Below are positions 57,401 through 64,000 of a DNA stretch of 64,000 nt, one piece after another; within the stretch, counting starts at the first letter, position 1, and each line of letters opens with the position of its first letter. Source of the DNA: Spodoptera frugiperda (taxonomy: Eukaryota > Arthropoda > Insecta > Lepidoptera > Noctuidae); the NCBI RefSeq assembly GCF_023101765.2, contig NC_064227.1, forward strand, positions 8,317,592 to 8,381,591, written 5' to 3'. Under the pieces are notes generated by a model that made no database searches, was not told where the DNA came from, and saw nothing but the letters and a program-made list of their open reading frames with translations. A program made the position numbers and the translations under genes.

Positions 57401-59632
57401 AATAAGGAAATCCAAATGCTTACTCAGTTTCTGTCTCCAGTAGCGCTATATCGTGGTATTTGGAAGGAGGATTGTATTCGGGATGGGGAATGATTCTCTT
57501 GATTTTATGTATGTTCCATAATTCCTTCGGATCCGTACGTTTTAGCAGTCCAAGTGCAGCATACGAGACGTTACCCCTTAAATTAAAAGAATATATGAAA
57601 CGACCAGTGTAATAAGTACCTACCTTAAGTGAATATAATGTAAACCGAAACTTACAAAGCTTTGGTAAATATGCAGTGTGCAGCAGTGAGGATGAATCTC
57701 TCGCTGATCACAGTTCCTCCACACAGCCATTGCGCGGTTTGCTCATTGTCTCCATAACCCAGTAAAGCCTAAAATGAGGAGCAGTAATTAAAATATTGAA
57801 TCTATATTTGTTTTTGGGCGTATAATTCATACTAAAAAATCACGGCAAGCCGCAGATAACTCCCAATCAGCCAATCTAGAATTCATTATGGTCTGTAGTG
57901 GATATCTTATGATTGATATGATGATAATAATGGAATCCTATCGCTATATATAGGTTCTGTATGACTTGCCATATGAGGGAATTCCCATCTTTGTGCACGT
58001 CTTCCGCCAACAACTAAGGCTATATTTATCATGTACTCATGACATTTTTTATCTTCTTTCCAAATCTTTTTCACCTCGAAATTGCCTTGGCCCCGGCATG
58101 GGTACGGCAGACGATGGAAGTAATCTAGACATTCTAAAAAAAGAAAGAAATGTTGTTGTAATCGGTAATTTCATAGATTCTTTTATTAGTTCATTTATTG
58201 CGGCATGGTATATAAAACGCTAACCACTTCGTGAAATGTGCAGTTTGATATACTTAATCTAAGTTGTAAGTAACCAAATCAATTAAAAAAACGAGTTTAT
58301 ATACTTACTTGACCAAGCAACGGAGCCTTTAGTATCAGTTAAAGTCGCGAGCGGTCCTATGGCAGTATTACGGTATCTAAAATAGTAAATTGCAATAAAT
58401 GAATTAATATGACTATTATGTACTTACAAGCGGTTTAAACCGCTGCTCGGCTCGTAATTTCATTGTTCTCCTTACCGTTCTGCGTCAGAAATATTACATT
58501 CAGTGCAACAGACTACAGGTTCGTTGTTTTTATATGAACAAATGTCAGGCAGCTCCGGGTAGTTATTCTTCTCTTTGGGGAAACCAGCATTCGCCTGAAA
58601 TGTTCGATGGTAATAAATTGTACATTATTTACCAAAGATATTAAAGAGACTAATGGGGAGGCTTTGTTCAACAGTGGACGTCTTCTGGCTGATGATGATG
58701 ATCATACTAAATACATCAAGGCAAATGCAACTGTGACGACACCTGACAAGTGTCAGATGATAGAAGTCGCACATAGACTAACAACTAAACTACCATGTAA
58801 ATCAATGGATGACGTCCTAAATATCCTGCATCGCACACGTGAAGTTTACATGCGAATAAATTGGGCAGAAAGCCGCCAGGCACCTCACCTGGTTGGAGGA
58901 TCCTCTTTTTATTAGGGAACTTTATCCTCTGTTCCTAAACTAAAGATCTTTAGGCATTCTCGGTTTTCGTATCAGTATCGGTAAAGAGTCGTAAGCTAAC
59001 TCAGGGTATACACATTTGTAACAAATAAAGCGGCAGCATCGCTCTCTAACAAAACCAGAACCTAGGTGGGTTGGAAAAAAGTGAAGCCAAGTGTGGAGAT
59101 TACGGCGAATGGTCTTTTGAAGGGAAATCCCATAGTCCAGCAGAATGACTTGAAATTGATATAAATTACAATTAATACAATGTATAGTTAAGATTGCCAT
59201 TTATACTTACTGACGTAGATAATGAGGAGTAGCGAGTTTACTAAGTACAATACTTACATAAAGATAACTCAAGGATGCGGAGGGGCACCGAAATATTCCG
59301 ACACACGTTCCGTTGAGACCATCAGTTACACAAGGTTCATCTGTAACATGGTCAAGAGATGAAAAAATTGAAAAGGCCATGGGTCAACCTCGTTGTTTAT
59401 CAAACATCACTAATTAACAAAATGATTGTCCGTAGGATTTAAAATTTTTCACTAATCAATATCCTGTATGCCAAAGATCTATTTTCTAATGCATGGATAC
59501 AACATCTAGGTGTAAAATATTAAGTATAATACTAATAACAAAGCCAGACTTACCTTCTTGAAGATTTAAATCACACGAAACTAAACACAAACATGAAACA
59601 AACACAAATATTCCACCAGTAGCTGCAGCCAT
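54449..59632 (-). CDS. SP-C: clip-domain trypsin-like serine protease, complete
   Basis: Ten exons: 59554-59632, 59258-59340, 58476-58594, 58309-58376, 57970-58133, 57656-57768, 57424-57576, 55543-55669, 55199-55330 and 54449-54676; 421 residues. Signal peptide MAAATGGIFVFVSCLCLVSC; clip domain from EPCVTDGLNGTCV to EPVVCC; activation site IAL|VVGG; catalytic His (LTAAHC), Asp (YHDIALL) and Ser (GDSGGP); Asp189 in VDTCEGDSGG gives trypsin-like specificity. Leu before VVGG means that the activating protease does not itself cut after Arg, a trait of the clip-C group. The intron after the activation exon uses a GC donor (ATG|GCAAGT). A 1.4-kb LINE sits in the intron between the Asp and SGWG exons. 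Part of the Ser exon is nearly identical to SP-B (gene conversion). About 490 bp from the SP-D stop. Confidence 0.93.
55095..55175. mobile_element. MITE M1 fragment in SP-C intron
   Basis: Inverted orientation: 'gaacgcgctctttttcgata', then 'cgttaaacgtaaaacaaact' and 'cgtactgac'. Lies just beyond the donor of the exon at 55199-55330. Confidence 0.55.
55688..57114 (+). mobile_element. 5'-truncated, frameshifted LINE in SP-C intron
   Basis: Plus-strand, antisense to SP-C. It opens within the RT palm (FSNAFNMVSHDIL, counterpart of SKAFD.V.HDIL), continues with GVPQGGILSPLLF and the catalytic YADD, and reaches a thumb/C-terminal region (LQLKWLPIRLRRQQRALTTL). A +1 shift near 56685, within a T-rich stretch, separates this from the final FFIQAVLLWNALPKEIRV. 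The 3' UTR holds TATG/TGTA-rich repeats, 'gccttaaggcattaagtcc' and a terminal AAATAAAT tail. CR1/L2-like by motif style; different family from the element at 19385. Not functional. Confidence 0.85.
55708..56685 (+). pseudogene. LINE reverse-transcriptase fragment
   Basis: 325 codons from the palm of the RT domain to the frameshift; lacks endonuclease and the RT N-terminus. The catalytic YADD lies at about residue 88. The frame resumes after a one-base shift and runs to TGA near 56815. Confidence 0.8.
57170..57290 (-). pseudogene. Reverse-transcriptase relic in SP-C intron
   Basis: On the minus strand reads IGVPQGSILGPP. The flank (through 'gattttctctg' at about 57280) aligns loosely with the SP-D counterpart at 62100-62240. 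Independent of the larger plus-strand LINE next to it. Confidence 0.55.
58620..59215. repeat. Repeat-rich SP-C intron
   Basis: Contains a worn moth repeat ('gttcaacagtggacgtcttc', 'tggctgatgatgatgatc') at about 58640-58710, and a plus-strand frame (58607-58915) with a retroelement-like composition that was not identified. No SP exon lies here. Confidence 0.4.
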
Positions 59633-59930
59633 ATCTAGCAAAGACTTAGAGCAAAATGGTTAACATTAAGCTTAAACTTGCACAAAAAACAATCTATTCA
59701 TCGCTTGTACATAATGGTTAATTGATAATGATCCCAGAATCGTGATGTAGATTTGATAATAGGATGTATCAGTACCCACACACTAGATGAAAAAAGGGTC
59801 CCAAAATATGAACATATTATGTACTGAGATCAACTAGGGTTAAACTATCTAAAAGGATCATCTTGGAAAAAGAAAAGGAGCTATAAATAAATGCTTTATT
59901 ATGATTAAAATTTTAATAAATCTTAATTTT

Positions 59931-60042
59931 ATTATTATGTTATCGGCTTATTTACGACCACTAACATGAGCCTCTTACATGACTTGAAACTAGTCGAGTT
60001 CCTCGTCAAACAGTTATGTGAGTAAGCCGATAACATAATAAT
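59931..60042. mobile_element. Short MITE (family M3) between SP-D and SP-C
   Basis: 112 bp with perfect 20-bp inverted ends (ATTATTATGTTATCGGCTTA at 59931-59950; complement at 60023-60042). The interior shares 'acttgaaactagtcgagttc' and 'ctcgtcaaa' with 50746-50968. Direct repeats of 'ttaataaatctta' occur outside both ends (about 59912 and 60078). About 300 bp upstream of the SP-C start codon. Confidence 0.8.
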
Positions 60043-60122
60043 TAATTTAGTATGTCTCACGAAAGTTACACTAAAATTTAATAAATCTTATTTTTAAAAT
60101 TAAATAATGTCGTTATAATTAT

Positions 60123-63100
60123 CTATTTGGGTGCAGCATTTAGCCACTTGTCAAGCCAAAGATTGTCCTTTATCATGCGTTTCTCTGTCTCCTCAGGCCA
60201 GACGATGCCTTCGATCCAGGATACGTAGTATGAGACCCTGGTGTACATGCCAGCCGAGCCGAGGATACCGCATTCTTTGCCGAATGACGTCACTCCGACC
60301 ACTGTGTACTGGCATTTGAACTGATTCGTCTGGAGGGGACCGCCGCTGTCACCCTGGACAATACAAAGATATTCCAATACATGACTATAAATATATTATG
60401 ATAACGTTTGAGTTGTAATATAATAAAGAGCTGCGTAACAAGGGGGTTGATGTCTCGGTATGAAAATTAAAAATCTATTTCGTCCGTCAGTTATGTTATT
60501 ATAAAAAATATTAGACACGTATTTTTTATTTGTTATTTTCATAGATAAACCGAATCAAAGTTTAGGAGTGGAAGCAAACCACGTCGTTTCTACGTATAAA
60601 ACGTACCTAGAAGTGACATCACGCGATATTTCAAATCTATATATCTTCGAAAATATTTGTTACGGTAAAAAAATACGTATCTAATATTTTAAAATTATCT
60701 ACAAGACAGACATTAAAATTTTTTTTTTTTTTAAAAAACGTTGCCCCACACTAGGATTTTCTCCTGTGTCGTGGGTGCGTTTACAAACATACAAGTTCAC
60801 ATACACATGACACCCAGACCCGAAACAACAATTTGTGGATCACGCTCCGTGCGGGAATCGAACCCGCTACCCGTTGCGCGGCAACCAGTTGCCCAGCCAC
60901 CGCACCAACCGTGCAGTCAAATCAATCAATCAATAAAAATTAGTTATCTGCCCTATTTTTCAAAGACTAATTTATAATGAAAACCAATTCAAACGCTGAT
61001 TGTTTGCTTACTTCAGGGTCTTTCAGTCTTTCATTGCAGATGCATTCTCTTTATTTGTTTAAAATTCTCTAAATTTACATTTTTAAATACTACACATACA
61101 AAATAAAATAATATTTAAAAATATAAAAATAGGAGCCGACCAGTAGCGGGAGCATGGTCCAAGCCACCGGTGGTTAGGGCTCCAGAGACAGAAACCTCCT
61201 CACAATACGCCGTTTCTAGGAGTACTGCCTTCTGCATCAGGCCCTTGATCCATCCGCCAAACCCCAGCCTCCTAAGGTGGTTGTCGAGGCTGTTGGGTAT
61301 TAATCCGTTGGCCGACACGACTATCGGCACAACGATAGCTGAATCCACATTCCATATGTCGACAACCTCGTGAGCCAAGTCAAGATATTTTATTTGTTTA
61401 TCTTTTTCAGCTTTCACGAGGTTCTCGTCATGAGGGATGGTGATAGCAGATGCATTTATTATTAGATAATAAAATACGTGTATATACCTCACAAGTGTCG
61501 ATTATCTCCTGATGGTTGCCGTAACACGATTGTGTATCATGATCGTATCCGTGGCTCAGGAGTCTGTGCTGTGGGAAGAGAGCTGCACATTCTTTATCCT
61601 CAAACTCCTGGAGAGTCACCTGTAACGGAAGAATGTCAGTAAATTTTAGAACCGTCTTTTAATAAAAAAAAAATGGAATAGCCGGTAAACGAGTAGACGG
61701 GTCACCTGATGGTAAGCAATCGCTGCCCATGGACACTTGAAATATATTTGTTTTTTCTAACACCTGTGTACATGCTACTTGAATACACCAGAGGTATTAC
61801 ATGTGCCTTGCTGGCCTTTTGGGGGTTAGGAATTTAAGGATTTTTGGGGAATCAGATCGGATTGGGAAGAGAGGTGATTATCTCTGGTAAATTCTATTAT
61901 AAAATGCAGATTTCTACTTACTACTTGTAGTGTATCAGCTAAATCCTTCCTGCTGCCCAAACGGCCCCAGCCAGAAGCCTCAGCCGTGGCTTCTTTATTC
62001 ATTCCTGTATCCAGACATGCTGGCAGGAGGTTTCTGCCAAAATTTATCCTGAAAAATATATCAATAAATGTGTTTTTATTTTAGTTATATATTACTTACA
62101 AGTTGATTTTACAAGTCGGGCCTAATGCAGTTCCTTGAGGAACACCATTAATGTATTATTATTCAATTTAAAAATAGCTGTAAGTGATATTGATTTTCAT
62201 AATCAAAAAGCGGAAAGGTTATAAGATTTTCTCGTTTATAATAAACATGGTAATGATATAAAAAGTCTTTACTTTTACTGACAATAATTTTCTCATACAT
62301 AAGGATGTGGATTTGAAACCTGGCAAGAAAAAAGTGACTTATTCCAAGTTATACAATGTGGTGCTTTATGTTCACATCCGCTGACATACTGTGAAGAGAA
62401 ACCTGAACTTATAATTTCTAATTTTATTATATGTTTTAATTATCAAGCATTGACTGGGCATACTCATAGGCTTGTGAATGAAGTTTTTACTCAGCAGTTA
62501 GTATTTAAAGATTAGTATTGAAATGAAAAAATAATGAAAACTAAAATAAGTACTTACTCAGTTTCTGTCTCCAAAAGTGCAATATCATGATATTTGGAAG
62601 GAGGTTTGTATTCAGGGTGGCGGATGATTCTCTTGATTTTATGTATGCTCCATAATTCCTGCGGGTCAGTACGTTTCAGCATCCCAAGTGCAGCAAATGA
62701 GACGTTACCCCTTGAATTAACAAAACCGTAAAACAATTTAAAATATGACCAAAAAGTACTATGATAAGTAAACAATATAATGTAAACTGCTTCGTTGGAC
62801 GAGTGGTTGCAAATGCGACTGCCAAACAAGTGGTCACGGGATCGATTGCCGGGAAGGGTGAAGTAAAAGACCAGCAAGGCTTATTTCGATTTTTCAAAAA
62901 TTTCTCAGTAGTAGCACGGAGTCTGGAAACATGTCCGGTATATGACAAAGGTGCACCCCCTATTATATGGGACTTACAACATAAATTGTGAAAAGTGGGT
63001 GTACACTGTACAGTGGCATTACGTGCCATAAAATGATGAGCACCTTTGCCTACCTGTTCGGGGATAAAAAAGGGGGAAAATATAAAAAAAACTAGATAAT

Positions 63101-63819
63101 GTAAACTGAAACCTACAGTAGTCTGGTAGATATACAGTGCCCTGCAGTGAGGATGAATCTCTCGCTGATCACAGTTCCTCCACACAGCCACTGCGCAGAA
63201 TCCTCGTCATCTCCGTACCCAAGTAGAGCCTAAAACATAAACCAGCTATAAAAGTGTCGATTCTATAATTCCTCGGTATTAGAGGAAGCCAATCGTTCAA
63301 GTTAATAGTTACTTTAGGTCATAATTTGGAGATAACCGGATGAAGAGACTGCCTCGTTGGCCAAGTGGTTGCAAGTGCGACTGCCGGGCAAGGAATCTCG
63401 GGTTCTATACCCGGGTCAGGCGAAGTATAGCTAGGCTTTTTTCGGGTTTTTGAAAATTTTTCAGTAATAGCACGGAGTTTGCTCGGTATATGACACTTAT
63501 TACATGAGACTTACAACAAAAATTGTGAAAAGTGGGTGTATACAATGGCATCACGTGCCATATTGTGCACCTCGGCCTACGAGGATTAAGGGCGTGACGA
63601 CATGCATGTATGTATGAGAGAAAGATGAAAATAATAAATAGTCTGAATGCTTTACCATGTGAGGAAATTCCCATCTTTGTGCATCTCTGCCTCCCACAGC
63701 TAGAGCTACATCTAATCCGTACGCATGACATTTTTTCTCTTCTTGCCACATTTTTCGCACTCTGAAATTCCCAATACCCCGACACGGGTAGGGCAGCATC
63801 TTGAAATAATCTAGACATT
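60123..63819 (-). CDS. SP-D: clip-domain trypsin-like serine protease, 5' exons outside window
   Basis: Six exons inside: 63656-63819, 63117-63229, 62558-62710, 61922-62048, 61488-61619 and 60123-60353; 305 residues to the stop, starting at KCLDYFKMLPYPCRG. The signal, clip and linker exons must lie beyond 64000. Activation site VAL|AVGG; His in LTAGHC (Gly in place of the usual Ala); Asp in YHDIALL; Ser in GDSGGP with Asp189 in IDTCEGDSGG, so catalytically competent with trypsin-like specificity. Same phases and exon lengths as SP-B and SP-C. The intron before the Ser exon contains a SINE and an unrelated LINE fragment; the introns around the His exon contain two S1 SINEs. Confidence 0.92.
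60727..60920 (-). mobile_element. tRNA-derived SINE (family S2)
   Basis: Minus strand: A-box-like 'ttggtgcggtggctgggc', B box 'gcgggttcgattcccgc', body ending 'cctagtgtggggcaacg' and an A-rich tail on the sense strand. Fragments lie at 7440, 24010 and 63868. In an SP-D intron. Confidence 0.85.
61115..61440 (-). pseudogene. C-terminal fragment of a non-LTR retrotransposon protein
   Basis: In-frame residues from KAEKDKQIKYLDLAHEVVDI through WNVDSAIVVPIVVSANGLIP to LMQKAVLLETA match the typical end of a LINE ORF2 (K..KY.DL..E....W.V....VP.V....G..P..L...L). No RT core is present. It lies in the SP-D intron between 60353 and 61488. The frame opens into the SP-D intron/exon border only by chance. 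Confidence 0.65.
61670..61870 (+). repeat. Family B repeat in SP-D intron
   Basis: Long copy: 'ccggtaaacgagtagacggg', 'tcacctgatggtaagcaatc', 'ttgctggccttttgggggtt' and 'aggaatttaagg'. It has a short internal insertion at about 61745-61785 compared with other copies. Confidence 0.65.
62100..62240 (-). pseudogene. Reverse-transcriptase relic in SP-D intron
   Basis: Minus strand reads NGVPQGTALGP. Same intron as the relics in SP-B and SP-C, with a partly alignable flank. Short and without other RT motifs. Confidence 0.55.
62785..63075 (+). mobile_element. tRNA-derived SINE (family S1), diverged
   Basis: Begins GCTTCGTTGGACGAGTGG (A box with one change) and has 'acgggatcgattgccggg' (B box, damaged), then the S1 body. 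In the SP-D intron between the His and Asp exons. Confidence 0.8.
63351..63605 (+). mobile_element. tRNA-derived SINE (family S1)
   Basis: Begins TGCCTCGTTGGCCAAGTGG (A box), B-box region 'tcgggttctatacccggg', then the body and 'acctcggcctacgaggatta'. In the SP-D intron between the activation and His exons; same orientation as the copy at 62785. Confidence 0.85.
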
Positions 63820-63867
63820 CTGAAACAGAAAGACACACATACTTAAAACTTTGTCTCACATGCACAT

Positions 63868-63985
63868 GTCAACGACGTCTGTTCACCCAAACCAGGAACA
63901 ACAATTATTTCTGGATCACATAAAGAATTGCTACATGTTGCGTGGCAGCCGGTTGCCCAGCCACCGCGCCAATCATGCAGTCTGT
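63868..63985 (-). mobile_element. tRNA-derived SINE (family S2), partial
   Basis: Minus strand: 'ctgcatgattggcgcggtgg' and 'ctgggcaaccggctgccacg', then 'gtgatccagaaataattg'. Lies upstream of the first SP-D exon in the window; the B box is damaged. Confidence 0.65.
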
Positions 63986-64000
63986 ATTCTACTTGTATTC

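Noticed and set aside
58607..58915. 102-codon plus-strand ORF in an SP-C intron
   Set aside because: Antisense to SP-C, starts in a worn moth repeat and has no recognised domain; possibly retroelement-derived but not supported as a gene.

Overview
This window is eukaryotic nuclear DNA from a moth, most likely a noctuid-type lepidopteran. Three things support this: genes split by GT-AG introns; A+T-rich intergenic DNA crowded with tRNA-derived SINEs, foldback MITEs and 5'-truncated non-LTR retroelements of lepidopteran type; and a cluster of clip-domain serine proteases plus secreted low-complexity structural proteins. There is no bacterial operon structure, CRISPR array or rRNA. Species and family are inferred from pattern only.

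Layout. 1-11.2 kb: no exon I can support; probably the long first intron of the minus-strand gene whose first coding exon lies at 11264-11424. 12262-13253 (+): complete three-exon gene for the spliceosomal protein Sm G, divergent from that exon. 14468-15961 (-): main exon of a secreted protein with a Cys-rich block, a 21-proline run and a Gly/Ser-rich tail. 19385-23165 (-): a CR1-group non-LTR retrotransposon with an intact endonuclease/reverse transcriptase ORF, joined to the ORF1 remnant by a classical -1 slippery heptamer. 23.7-26.5 kb: MITEs and SINEs. 26601-28454 (+): main exon of a second secreted structural protein, very Gly-rich. 28.5-33.3 kb: MITEs, a PIF/Harbinger-like element with TTA duplications, and a 99-bp tandem array.

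33.8-63.8 kb is one functional block: four tandem minus-strand paralogues of a clip-domain trypsin-like protease, called here SP-A (33816-39203), SP-B (44784-53221), SP-C (54449-59632) and SP-D (60123-63819, 5' end outside the window). They share one exon plan (signal, clip 1, clip 2, linker, activation site, His, Asp, core, pre-Ser, Ser) with identical intron phases. SP-B and SP-C are complete with His, Asp, Ser and Asp189. SP-A keeps every reading frame but has lost the activation motif, the S1 Asp and the whole Ser exon, so it reads as a non-catalytic homologue. By family these act in haemolymph cascades (prophenoloxidase/Toll activation); that role is inference.

Most telling details: the -1 frameshift site; a 103-bp near-identical patch between the last exons of SP-B and SP-C (gene conversion); a reverse-transcriptase relic at the same intron position in SP-B, SP-C and SP-D; two GC-AG introns; and a retroposon nested in a MITE with a 13-bp target duplication and an unoccupied sister copy in the next gene. 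Coordinates of split genes come from reading splice signals and paralogue alignment by eye.
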